This document shows, piece by piece, positions 1-9,832 of a stretch of DNA of 64,000 nucleotides (position 1 is its first letter; the number at the start of each line of letters is the position of its first letter). The stretch covers positions 1,538,485 through 1,602,484 of the forward strand of contig NC_134027.1 in the NCBI RefSeq assembly GCF_964204645.1. Reading direction: 5' to 3'. The notes under the pieces were generated by a model. That model ran no database searches. It saw only the letters and a program-made list of their open reading frames with translations, and had not been told where the DNA came from. This stretch comes from Tubulanus polymorphus (taxonomy: Eukaryota > Nemertea > Palaeonemertea > Tubulaniformes > Tubulanidae). The position numbers and the translations under genes are program-made.

Positions 1-71
1 ACTATGATATTGATACATAAAGGATTTCTATAACTCGGATTCTATCCCGTTGCCAGCAGCAGACAGCATCT

Positions 72-3000
72 TCATCTCTGCCAGGAATTCATTCGCAACA
101 TATTCTGAAGCTGCAGAAACAAAACGTAAGATTTACCACTTCATTGTTTTACACTGAACAGTTCTGCATCTTTCAGAATGTCAAACTTCAACTTACCACA
201 GTTCCAGCACTCGATAATACATCTGATAGTGAACTACAACCACCTCTCATCTGAAACATTCACATATAAAAACACCCTGAATTTGTTGTGCCTGAAGCTA
301 TGACAGAGATTTCAAAACCTCAATTAAATCTTTCATGTATTTTCGAAACAGGAATTACACAGGGAATATACAGTAGACACCTGACATAATCTCTTCACAC
401 AAACACCAGATTATGAATCGAATAAATTCTAACTCTAATTATCACCTCACTCATACAAAAATCATTGTTTATCAATTGATTAGAGTCAACTGTACATTAA
501 ATTCCTTGCTTTTCCATATCTCCAGATTGAACTTGATTGAATCAACTGTGTTTTTACCTGTTGAATACACTTGCCAGCTTTCTGCACTTCATTCAGTCTA
601 CGATCTAAAAACATCCACGTATCTTTATGACCCTCAGACGTATCTTGAGTCATGTATATTTCACTAGTTTTATACACGTATGCCAACATAGCTCTCTTCG
701 TGTACCAGTTCATCTGAAAATATAAAGTTATATCCTGATCGTTTCATAAACTTCATTAAGTCAAAATACGTGACTCGAGCCGAGCCTACAGAATCCACAT
801 CCGATGACGCATTTCAAAGGGTTTCACTTACATCATGTGAATTATCACCCGCATAATACCAAATATCATCGACTAACCGGGTCAGATTCCTGAGGGCAGT
901 CGGTGAATTCTGTGGTAACGCTTGTAATCCCATAGCCTGAAATAGTTCAACATTAATTATAAAACCTGAAGTTATTTTCAATCATGAAAGAGTTTAGAAT
1001 TTATTGCCTTTATTCTACCTGAGGCCACGTGTTGATGTATGGTATAATCATTTGTAGTCGAGTTTCCAAAGCATCTTTGATAAATACTGGAACTGGTCTC
1101 TTACTGGAAAACAACATCAATCAACTTCTATTTAGTCACCCAACTGTGGAACGGAGTCCAGAGTCAAGTTTAACCCTCTCAACTGTGGAACTAGCCATGC
1201 AACTGTGGAACTGGGTCCAGATTCCCATTAAACTCACACACCTGTGGAACTGGATCCAGAGTCGCATTAAACCCAAACAACTGTGGAACTGGATCCAGAA
1301 TCAAATTAAACCCACACAACTGTGGAACTTGGTCCAGGAGTCAAAAAACCCCACACAACTGGAACTGGATCCAGAGCCAAATTAAACGCCAGTTTCCTAG
1401 CAATTGAAAGTGTAAAATTCTTACTCAGTTTTGCCAGCTTTGATCTGTTGTGTTTCTACGCTGAGAACGTCTGCTAAACGTTTGTTACAATCAGTATAGA
1501 AATAATGAACCAACTCGATTCCACCTCGAGGAAACAGACCTTGCGTTACAGCCGGTAAACCTAAATCAACCGCACCTGAAAAAAACCCGTATATCGTGAG
1601 ATAAATGCGGAACTCAAGCAAAATCAACTGATTGAAATGAATAATTTTACTTTACCTGCTCCGATAGCGTTTGAAGTCCATCCATGTTCATGCACATGAT
1701 TCACAGCAGCTTCCAGGATCTTTCCCTTCAGTTCTTCTTCGGTATAACCTTCATCCGACGAACTAGAAACAAAAGATAATTTCTTCCAATCATTCATTCA
1801 TTGAGAATGACTGGAGCAGGTGATATCAATCTTAATGAAGTCACAGTACAGTAGACTGCTTCCCCCAAGTCACATGCTTTGGATAACCATGTCTAGCACA
1901 ATTTATAACAATTTCCAAACCAACTCATCTTGATAATGACCCATCCCTCCTCGGACTACACCTTACACGATTCTTGTCCGTGACTTGTGGTTTACCTGTC
2001 AGATTCACTGTCTGATGAAGAGGTACCTCCTGCTGTACTGCTACAATTCCTCAAAACTAGAATCCTCGCCAATCCTGAAGTAAAAAATTTAATCAGCATT
2101 GATCGGAAAATTATGCGTTAAGTCCACCGAGTCAGCAAGAATTTCAATTTCCGAGAAATTTTGACATAGAAGCAGAACCGGTGATCGATGAAGAACTCAG
2201 TCTTCTGAAAGGTTGGGGTTAAAGATATCCCAATAACCGTGACGACCTCCTTAACCTGACCCTCTCAGCTCTGCAAATTGACATCAAGGGTTTTTACTTA
2301 TTTCAATATAAACTACTAATAAACATGATGTTTGGAGTGAAGTAGATTTATTTAACCGATACAAGAAACCAGATTTTAACAATACAATAGAGTCGTTTTA
2401 CTCAATACAAGCTCAAAGAGCAGCTCTGCAGTAGTGAACTGTCACCTCAATTCCTGGGGCGGAGTTTAAACATACAGTCCGTGTATCACATGATCGAATA
2501 TGTGAATATGTTAATTCTAATGGTAACAATGATAATGAAGAGACTATTATTACAATCATTGAGAGTTCAATTTCTTCAAAAAAGTGTAAAACTATCCATA
2601 ATAACATCATAAACAGGTATTTATTATTAATCAATGCTGCTACAGTAGACTGTGCTCACCGCGAAGCTGCTTGCCTCGGGTTATCACATACCCCGGACTG
2701 TGCTTACCATGGAGCCGGTTGCCTCGGGTTATCACATACCCCGGACTGTGCTTACCGTGGAGCCGGTTGCTGAATCATACAATGTAATATTAAAATCAGC
2801 GCAAAGTCTACTGTATATTGCATAGTATTGAGAAATATAACATTCATTACAGGAAACTTTACTTGTTTCATTCGAGAAGATAAGTTCAGAAAAGAGCTTA
2901 AGCGTTCGGCCTCAAACCCTTTGATATATAGTAACTTGGCCCACACAAGATCGCTTCTAAAAATCTAACATTCAATCTTGATTTATCTGCATACATCGAA

Positions 3001-3382
3001 CAAGAAGAGCAGTAATTATACGGGTAGTTAGTTCGTTAAGAGATCTGCGTTTCTTATTAATTAACAACACGTTTTAATACTTGAGTTGAAAATAGGAATA
3101 AATGCAAAGAATAAAGTGTTAATCAACTAAGCCTCCTCACGCCTCACAGGGTTTCAAACCTGATGGCGTCGTGAGACTTGATGTCGAATAACGACAAACT
3201 AAACTAAATGAGGCCCTACACGCTGCATCAGTTAACCCACTAGACAGCGTGCATATCTATAATTCATTTTCAACTAACTTTCATCCAGATTTTAAGCCGC
3301 CCACACAAAAGATTAGACAAATCACATAAATCTTGATAAACTCACGATTGATGTTTAGGTTTATAGTTTGATTTTCATTCAT
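72..3382 (-). CDS. COQ9: Ubiquinone biosynthesis protein COQ9, nine exons
   Basis: COQ9 is a mitochondrial lipid-binding TetR-like protein that presents the coenzyme Q precursor to COQ7. Exons (low..high): 3346..3382, 1996..2074, 1656..1762, 1425..1575, 1019..1103, 832..936, 558..713, 197..250, 72..110. They total 813 nt, and every junction is GT-AG and phase-consistent (about 270 aa; human COQ9 is 318 aa). Family hallmarks seen are HGWTSNAI, VHYFYTDCNKRL, DALETRLQMIIPYINTWP, VDDIWYYAGDNSHD and NWYTKRAMLAYVYKTSE. The short last two exons align with the human C terminus (SSLSDVLSSAGTV, then LQNMLRMN). Exon 1 is the least certain part: it was chosen because its ATG, a GTGAGT donor and phase 1 fit, and it joins an Arg/Leu-rich segment (RLARILVLRN) that suits a mitochondrial presequence. 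GLMN lies upstream on the same strand. Confidence 0.9.
1135..1387. repeat. 39-bp minisatellite in a COQ9 intron
   Basis: About five to six imperfect units of roughly 39 bp are built on the core AACTGTGGAACTGGATCCAG. The array sits inside the COQ9 intron 1104-1424. A closely related core forms a second array at 37.7-38.3 kb. The plus-strand open frame through it (1029-1385) is a by-product of the repeat. Confidence 0.85.
2655..2770. repeat. Short tandem repeat, about 48 bp, 2.4 copies
   Basis: The block TGCCTCGGGTTATCACATAC followed by CCCGGACTGTGCTTACC is repeated just over twice. It lies in the first COQ9 intron (2075-3345). I see no other feature in that 1.27-kb intron. Confidence 0.75.
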
Positions 3383-4042
3383 TATCCGTGGAATTTCCTC
3401 GATTGCCACAGTCAAACGTAGAGAGCAGAATCAGGAGGATTCAAAATTCCCAGCACCCGAAAAAAAATATCACTTAAAATGCTACAGTTTTTATCTGTAT
3501 AGATGTGACCAAAAAAAAGTAGTAAAACTAGAAAATAATAGGAAAAAGTTCCCATGAGTGACTTCAACATTTGACAACAAAATTAGACTTTAAAATCATA
3601 GCACGTTTTTATAATGCATAAAATTGTGTGGTGAGGTCTGAAGAGGCTATAATGCATAATGGTCTATACTAAAATAGCTAAAACCAAATGAACTGAGACT
3701 GGTTTTAGATCTATAACCTCATGACTGCTGAACTCAACCCAAAGAAGCGCCAGTTCTATGCTCAGCAACTGACTCTTCATCCTCCCTACCTCGGAATCAG
3801 ATTTGAATCCCTGTAGCAGAAGGATGAAGGCTGAACTCTATAAATTCAACAACCAATCGTACAACTTTATCTGTACTTCAATTTCAAAATCGAATTCCCT
3901 GTTTCGCTCCAAGTAGGTGTGCCTGGTGGATTCTAAAGGGACACCAAATCAAAACAAATCAGACTAAATCTTCCAACCAATTAAGTTACAGGGTTAATCC
4001 CTATTTTCAGATCAAAAACATTTGAGTTTTTAGATTGTAAAA
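3383..4042. other. COQ9-GLMN intergenic region
   Basis: This is the 660 bp between the GLMN stop codon and the inferred COQ9 start, both genes reading on the minus strand. It must hold the GLMN 3'UTR and the COQ9 promoter. It is AT-rich and I see no exon, repeat array or clear TATA box. Confidence 0.6.
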
Positions 4043-6136
4043 CTATGAATTGTTTGATGTTTGTTGTTTGTGTGAATCAATGATTTCCTGAACTCGAACT
4101 ACGACGCTTTGCATCATATCAAACGTATGCAGCGCCGTCGTGACGATATTCATTTGTTGGTCTTTCGGTAATCGGGGTAAGGGTAAACCTCCGACCGTAA
4201 CGCTCGTTAAATCGGAATCTTTATTTCCGCTCGAGTCGGTCAGGAGCGACGACGCTTCCCCTTTTAAACCGCGCAGTTCGAGCTCGTAATGAGCGCGGGA
4301 CATTTCAATCCCCGTCAACAACGGTTCCATGTAACTCGACGTTAAATTCGCGACGTAATTCCAGATGGCGGTGGCGTTAACGTTTGGGTCGTCGCGCAGC
4401 ACGAGGTATCGTAGCAGATTCAACGCGGCCATGATCGCGTCGGAGTGCTCCAACAGATCGGTCGTCGCTCCGTCCGCGAGCGTGAAGATATTTGAGTAGA
4501 ACCGCGGTAACTTGTCAGCGGAGAAACTGTCGTCGCTGTCGTCACGTCGTAAACTAGAATCGATTTCTTGTTTTAACAGTTGAATAACGAACCCGGTGAA
4601 CCCGGCGTGGTGACTGATGTTTAATAGGTAATAGATGAACGAGTTTTTACCGCGCGAGTCAAATTTCGACAGTTGTTTCGGGAATAATCGTAAAGCCGTC
4701 TGTCGAACGTCTCTCGCTGAGCAGCGAATAACGCACTGCGCGAGCAGACGCACGCACTGAGTGAAATCGTCGTTATCGAGCCAGTCATACGATACAGAAC
4801 CGGGCGCGATCTCCGCGATCAACTGATCCACGATACGAACCCCCTTCGCGACGACGAACGGCTCCGAACGCTGCAACAGCGCCACCGCATACGGTAAACT
4901 ATCGAGGAAGACGAACTCCGCTCGCAGAACGCTCGGATAATTCAACGACGCGTGCATTCGTTCACCGTGGATCAAATAAACGAAACACGCGACACCTAGT
5001 TCAAGGTCGTTCTCTTCGTTACGATATCCACCGGCGTCGTCTGCCGCAGTCACGAGTTCAGACATCCACGTGATAGCGCGATGTAAATCAGCGCACATCG
5101 ACGTGACGTATTTAATCAATAATTCAGACATGACGCGCACGAGTGATTTCGTTCCGTTCTCGTCCACGGTCAAATCTAGAAATACGAGGGGGTGATTGAG
5201 TAATTTCAACAGGTACCGAACGACCAGTTTCCTCTGATCGGGGATCCCCGGTTTCTCGTTACCGCCCGAGTCAGGGATTCCCTGTTTATTGTTACCACCC
5301 GTGACGGGGATTCCCTGTTTACTGTTACCGCTCGCGACGGGGATTCCCGGTTTAGCTTCGTTTACGAACGGTTTCAAAAACGTCAACAGAGCCGATATCA
5401 CGTCGCCGATTCGTAGGATTTTTGGATCGCTATCGAGGATCTTTTTCTCGTTGGTTTCTAAATTCGCCGATACGTCTTTCGACGGTAGTTCGAGGCAGAG
5501 AATGTGAGCGTACAGAGTCTCGAGGGTCATCTCCAGCGAATATTGACGCTTCGTCGGCAGACGTAACAAAACCGTTTGAATCGCGTGCAGCAGTGTTTTA
5601 AATTTAACGTCATCTTTAAAACTGTCGGCTTGTTCGAGCAGCCCGAGTAGTAACTCTTTAGCGTTTCCCGTCCTCGCCAGGTGGACGAGCGCTTGTTCGC
5701 AGAAATCAACGAGCTTCGGTCGTTTTCGATTGTTGCGTTCGGTTAAACACGAACACAACACCGGAACTAAATCCCATCCGATCGATTCCAGGTGCGTTTT
5801 ATTTTCATCGGCGTAAAATGTGGCGTTCAAACGACAGATTTCTCGTTTAGAGATCATCTGCTGGAGGTCGGCGATGAAAATATTTTGACGTTCCTCGCGG
5901 GTCGGATCGGAGCTATGCTCGGAGCATTCCTGTTTCTGATCACCGCACTCCGAGGAAGCTTCCCGTGGCAGATTAGCACACTCGGACGCTTCCCGTGTCG
6001 CAACAAAGGCACGCTCGGTGCATTCCTGTTTCTGATTGGCGCGCTCGGAGGAAGCTTCCCGCATTGTATCGATACACTCAGAGTCGCCCTTCTCAGTGGC
6101 GACAACTAGATCAATATTACAACTAGATTCAGCCAT
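4043..6136 (-). CDS. GLMN: Glomulin (FAP68), single coding exon
   Basis: Glomulin is a HEAT-like all-helical protein that binds the RING domain of RBX1 and blocks E2 access to cullin-RING ligases. The 697-aa frame is uninterrupted. Family blocks seen are ELLLGLLEQ (about residues 161-169), LLNISHHAGFTGFVIQLLKQ, ATDLLEHSDAIMAALNLLRY, and near the C terminus MEPLLTGIEMSRAHYELELR and ALHTFDMMQSVV. It is about 100 aa longer than human GLMN (594 aa) because of two low-complexity insertions: an N-terminal REASSE/QKQEC repeat region (about residues 25-80) and a KQGIP repeat (about 262-301). Codons are more GC/CpG-rich than in neighbouring exons. The start at 6136 has a good context (gaaATGG) and follows a clean acceptor at 6160. 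The CDS lacks introns, unlike the many-exon vertebrate gene. Confidence 0.95.
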   Translation of the reverse strand: MAESSCNIDLVVATEKGDSECIDTMREASSERANQKQECTERAFVATREASECANLPREASSECGDQKQECSEHSSDPTREERQNIFIADLQQMISKREICRLNATFYADENKTHLESIGWDLVPVLCSCLTERNNRKRPKLVDFCEQALVHLARTGNAKELLLGLLEQADSFKDDVKFKTLLHAIQTVLLRLPTKRQYSLEMTLETLYAHILCLELPSKDVSANLETNEKKILDSDPKILRIGDVISALLTFLKPFVNEAKPGIPVASGNSKQGIPVTGGNNKQGIPDSGGNEKPGIPDQRKLVVRYLLKLLNHPLVFLDLTVDENGTKSLVRVMSELLIKYVTSMCADLHRAITWMSELVTAADDAGGYRNEENDLELGVACFVYLIHGERMHASLNYPSVLRAEFVFLDSLPYAVALLQRSEPFVVAKGVRIVDQLIAEIAPGSVSYDWLDNDDFTQCVRLLAQCVIRCSARDVRQTALRLFPKQLSKFDSRGKNSFIYYLLNISHHAGFTGFVIQLLKQEIDSSLRRDDSDDSFSADKLPRFYSNIFTLADGATTDLLEHSDAIMAALNLLRYLVLRDDPNVNATAIWNYVANLTSSYMEPLLTGIEMSRAHYELELRGLKGEASSLLTDSSGNKDSDLTSVTVGGLPLPRLPKDQQMNIVTTALHTFDMMQSVVVRVQEIIDSHKQQTSNNS
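5237..5356. repeat. 33-bp in-frame tandem repeat inside GLMN
   Basis: Four units encode variants of K(P/Q)GIP(V/D)xxGN on the minus strand, giving an 11-residue period. The length is a multiple of three, so the reading frame is kept. The insertion falls between two HEAT-like blocks of glomulin. Confidence 0.9.
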
Positions 6137-6159
6137 TTCGAGTTTGGAATAATTTACAG

Positions 6160-6535
6160 TCTGTAAACGATAAAAACATCAATAACAAACTCTTCAGTTC
6201 AGCGCAACGCTAAAAAACAAGACACCCCCTCCTTTTCTAAAACAAAAACCTTGCGAAAAAAATCTTCTTAAGAAAACAATGTAATGGTACAATGTTTTTA
6301 AATGGATTAGTGAAGGACTGATTTTAACCGGTATTGAACTCGATACCTCTAAAATTTCCATTAAAAGTATATCACAATAATGCAAGCAGATTGAATTGAA
6401 CTTGATTGAGAAGTTTCTTCAATTTTTTGGTTCTCTCTGAATTTTCAACCAGATGAAAAACTTGATGTGATTCAAAATAACGGTATAAATCGAAGATCGA
6501 ATACTTGACCTACTATAAAAAATCCAATACTCACC
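6160..6535 (-). other. GLMN: Probable 5'UTR intron of GLMN
   Basis: On the minus strand an acceptor (TCGTTTACAG) ends 24 nt upstream of the GLMN ATG. A consensus donor (TTTCG|GTGAGT) lies with its exon ending at 6535. Together they predict a noncoding first exon above 6535 and an intron at about 6161-6534. The 5' end of that exon cannot be placed; it probably lies between 6.7 and 6.9 kb. Confidence 0.6.
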
Positions 6536-6539
6536 GAAA

Positions 6540-7259
6540 CTCGGCAATTCTAGACTTGAACGGCAGATACAGCGCAACATTTCCAAATTGGTCTCGCAAA
6601 ATCAAGTGCCCCAATGCGCCATCTATCGACAAACCGATGCGTACAAAATATTGATTCTCCCCGCTGGTGGCAGCACAATACGGTAATAAGTATGGTTTTG
6701 CCATATTTATTGCGGGCCGGTCGGCCAGCTGTTTGTGCACAAAAATTATCATTGTCTAGAATTATAGAAATAAACGAACATTTCGCTTCACTCGTTTTGA
6801 CAAGGGTTTTCTGTTCCTTCACAGAAAACTCTATTGATATTTTCCTCAACTGTAGTACATATCGATGAAGACCGAGTCACTTAATTGAATCCAATCCGTC
6901 GCGAGAACTGGGCTCTGGCATTAAAAGCACCACAGCGAAATTAATGAGATTAAACTTAACAAAACGAACGAAGGAATTAATGAACATGAATGCCATTTTA
7001 TTCTTAAGACAACAATATCCCTAAATGACAGTTAGACAAGACCATCACTTTACTAGCCATAGTTTAGTGATGGGTAATTTACAACTTTACTGAAATACAT
7101 ATCGCGAAAAAACGAATATCACAATTGTGGCAGTGCCAACTAAAAAGTTACTGTTTGAACAATCAAATAAATTTGAAAACGACTGATCTTCATCTGGTTT
7201 CTACCCCTAGACCAGTCTGGTATGGTTGAACCTGCCAGGAGATACCTCCCACCAGCATA
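6540..7259. other. GLMN upstream region
   Basis: This is non-coding sequence upstream of GLMN, probably holding its first noncoding exon and promoter. Short open frames occur on both strands at 6531-6868 but resemble no family I know. Confidence 0.4.
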
Positions 7260-7499
7260 GGGAGCGTTCACAAATTACGTACCTCAAAATCTCCCGTTTT
7301 TCTGACCCCCCTCCCCCCTTGTACCACCTTTGTACCAAATTCATTGACCCCCTCTTTAGGTACGTACCTTCGCACCCATGACCACATAAGTAAGTACCTT
7401 TTTCGCTGACCCCCCTCCCCCCTTGTACCACTTAGTACCAAAATTCAGTAATCCCCCGCCCCCCCCCCAAATGAAGGTACGTAATTTATGAACGCTCCC
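7260..7499. mobile_element. Short inverted-repeat transposon (MITE), 240 bp
   Basis: The left end GGGAGCGTTCACAAATTACG and the right end (reverse complement GGGAGCGTTCATAAATTACG) are near-perfect inverted repeats of about 25 bp. The flanks read ATA on both sides, a possible 3-bp target duplication. The interior has C-rich tracts next to TTGTACCAC and no coding capacity. GGG-type ends with 3-bp duplications suggest a PIF/Harbinger-like origin; that assignment is inference. Confidence 0.8.
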
Positions 7500-8029
7500 A
7501 TAGCTCTCGGGTCATGGAGGCACACAAGCTATACTTCACCACGTCAAGGTGTCAGTCCATAGTAGAAGACCATACATAAAGGTAGAACCTTAAAAAAATG
7601 TTCAACCTTTTGCGTATATCTACTTTATGAATGGTCACTTATTTAGCCTTCATCATTCAATAAATATTCACTTACAGTAAGTAAATCGGTTGGCGCTATT
7701 TCAATGAAGGCTCGATCTTTCATCAGTTATTTAAAGCATTCTATCATATCAGTTTAGCGTGTTTAATTCAGTTTGGTTTATCGTTATTTGTTTGTTTTGT
7801 TTATTGTGAACTGATAGGGCTGATAGAATGCTAAAAACAACAACAGAAAAGATCTCGTGTTGGCATACTTGGAGGAGATTGATCTAAGGAATGAATTATT
7901 AGACTCACTTACTAAATACCTTATTAATTTAATTTCCACATATTATATGAAAAATTCATAAATACATGTATTAAGAAATATTTAAAAAAAATCAGGGCCT
8001 CTTTAAAAAAAGCGTTAAAGTCACCGCTG

Positions 8030-8226
8030 CTCCAGAATCATTGTTTATAGAATACACTATTATCACTGCTGCTCCTGAATAACTGTTTATAGAATCCACT
8101 ATTATCACTGCTGCTCCTGAATAACTGTTTATAGAATCCACTATTATCACTGCTGCTCCTGAATAACTGTTTATAGAATCCACTATTATCACTGCTGCTC
8201 CAGAATCATTGTTTATAAAATCCGCT
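8030..8226. repeat. 42-bp tandem repeat, about 4.7 copies
   Basis: The unit starts ATTATCACTGCTGCTCCTGA. Middle copies are identical and the outer two carry a shared variant (CCAGAATCATTG). No gene overlaps it. Confidence 0.9.
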
Positions 8227-9120
8227 ATTGTCTCCCTAATCGATGTAGGAATCCATCATTTGTAGAAGAAATCCATGGTTGGGTCATAAATCGCTACTGG
8301 CTCCTCGATAAAGTTTAGCTGAAATGAGTAGAAAAAGACGATTCTTTCAAGCATTAATTAAGTCACCATCTTTTCACCACATTTGGAAAGATAATCCTTT
8401 AATTAATGATAGAATTTTTTTTAAAACAACTTCATTCACTATGAAAATCCCGAATAAATGTTATAATTTACTTAGCATACAGACTTATTCAACCCTATTT
8501 AAGAGTAGTGATGGCAATAAGATGCCAGATATAAGATCAGCAATGTGGACTAGTACATTTTTATTGTCAACTGAACAATTATATGGCACCTGAAAAGAAC
8601 AACTTCAGACTTCACAGATATTGAATTCATTTTAATTGTAGATATCTAAACAATCGCTTGATAAGTATTTGTCCCAGCTATATTCTAATACTATACTACA
8701 GTTATATTTGTGTAAGCTTTAAAGCCAAAACTTGATCCTAAAAAAGTTTAAAATAAACGAATTAATACCTTAAAGCATTAATCATAATAATTTCCATGTA
8801 AATCAACTAGCTCGGTTTGTTGGTTTTCAAGTTAGACGGTTCTGTGTGTAGTTCTAATCGGTCGATTTTGGATGACTAGTTGATCTCTGGGGTCTTTCTT
8901 ATGAGATTTAGCTGAAATGAATAAAAGAAGATATCCTGTAATCACAAAATAGATCATTTAGCATTAATCATAATAATTTCCATGTAAATCAGCATACCTT
9001 TCAAGATTATTGGATCTACTATCGATGACTAGTATCTTCTAAGTTCTTGGCTGATGAGTTTAATTCAAGTTGGTCTGTTCTGTGGGTTAAATTCTTATTA
9101 AATCTAATTAATGCAAAGTG
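8227..9120. other. Non-genic region left of the RRM locus
   Basis: A 29-bp block (ATTAATCATAATAATTTCCA and following) occurs twice, at about 8775 and 8964, and a TTTAGCTGAAATGA motif recurs. An 89-aa ATG frame at 8324-8593 shows no recognisable family or splice context. I see no gene. Confidence 0.4.
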
Positions 9121-9126
9121 AAAATT

Positions 9127-9149
9127 GAGAGAGAGAGAGAGAGAGAGAA
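9127..9149. repeat. (GA)n microsatellite
   Basis: A simple GA run at the left edge of the first promoter-like block. A shorter GA run marks the same place in the second copy (about 14142-14156). Confidence 0.85.
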
Positions 9150-9720
9150 TGCAAAATTGTAATAGATGGGTACATATTAATTATGTATAAAAATGGATAT
9201 TTCACACAAACAATAAAATTCCGTGACTCCCTCAAGATGCAGGACGGTTGGCAGTTCTGAAAGGTTGAGGGATGCAAAATCATTCAAAGAGAAACATCTC
9301 TTTTTTGCGGCCTCATGTCCTTCATGTGATGATAAATAGGATGAAAACCTAAATAGAGCACGGCCACGAGCTCCGATGAGAGCAAAAGGGATTTTTAGGT
9401 TATTGTGACGTGTGTAGGTACGTCAACACTACATAAATGGGTTGGAGGAATGTGGTGACGCATAAACACGTCACAATCAGTGAATTCCAAGCCATGTCTG
9501 GTCAAGGGTCTGCAAACGTTACTAAAGAGTAAAACAATATAAAAGGACACCGGGAGACATCAAAAGACTGGAAAGAGAACAGCCGGGGAGCGAGAACACA
9601 TAGAAATAATAAAAGCATATTATTCACTGGAGAAGATTCTTCTGTTCATTTTCTATCACCAGATAATTTATACATTATAACCGAGGTATGCGTATATTCC
9701 GTAGAAACCTTGTTATATCG
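9150..9720 (+). promoter_or_regulatory. Promoter-like block copy 1 (CRE-type motifs, TATA, 5'UTR exon)
   Basis: Four TGACG-type half sites lie within about 70 bp (9406, 9419, 9456, 9467), then TATAAAAGG at about 9538 and an A/G-rich leader. The leader appears to end in a splice donor (CCGAG|GTATGC) near 9685. Near-identical copies occur at about 14.14-14.72 kb and 17.87-18.24 kb. I read it as a promoter plus noncoding first exon for the RRM exon family. An LTR-like element, with TATA plus a downstream AATAAAA, is the alternative. Confidence 0.5.
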
Positions 9721-9832
9721 AATATCTAATACAACAGGCAATTAAAGGGGGGGTGCTACAGCATTACTAAGAGACATTCACAACTCCTAAACTGCAGTAA
9801 CTCATCCTGAGTTCTAAATATTGTTATTGTAG

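Noticed and set aside
28-110. Alternative COQ9 terminal exon reading ASEYVANEFLAEMK and ending at 28
   Set aside because: Phase does not fit the preceding exons. The phase-0 reading LQNMLRMN, ending at 72, matches the COQ9 C terminus.
5289-6109. Plus-strand frames opposite GLMN (72 and 105 codons)
   Set aside because: They are shadows of the GC-rich GLMN coding exon with no splice or family support.
6531-6868. Overlapping frames on both strands upstream of GLMN
   Set aside because: No homology or consistent exon structure was found; the segment more likely holds the GLMN 5'UTR exon and promoter.
8324-8593. 89-aa plus ORF starting MSRKRRFFQALIK
   Set aside because: It shows no family resemblance, no splice context and AT-rich composition like the surrounding non-coding DNA.
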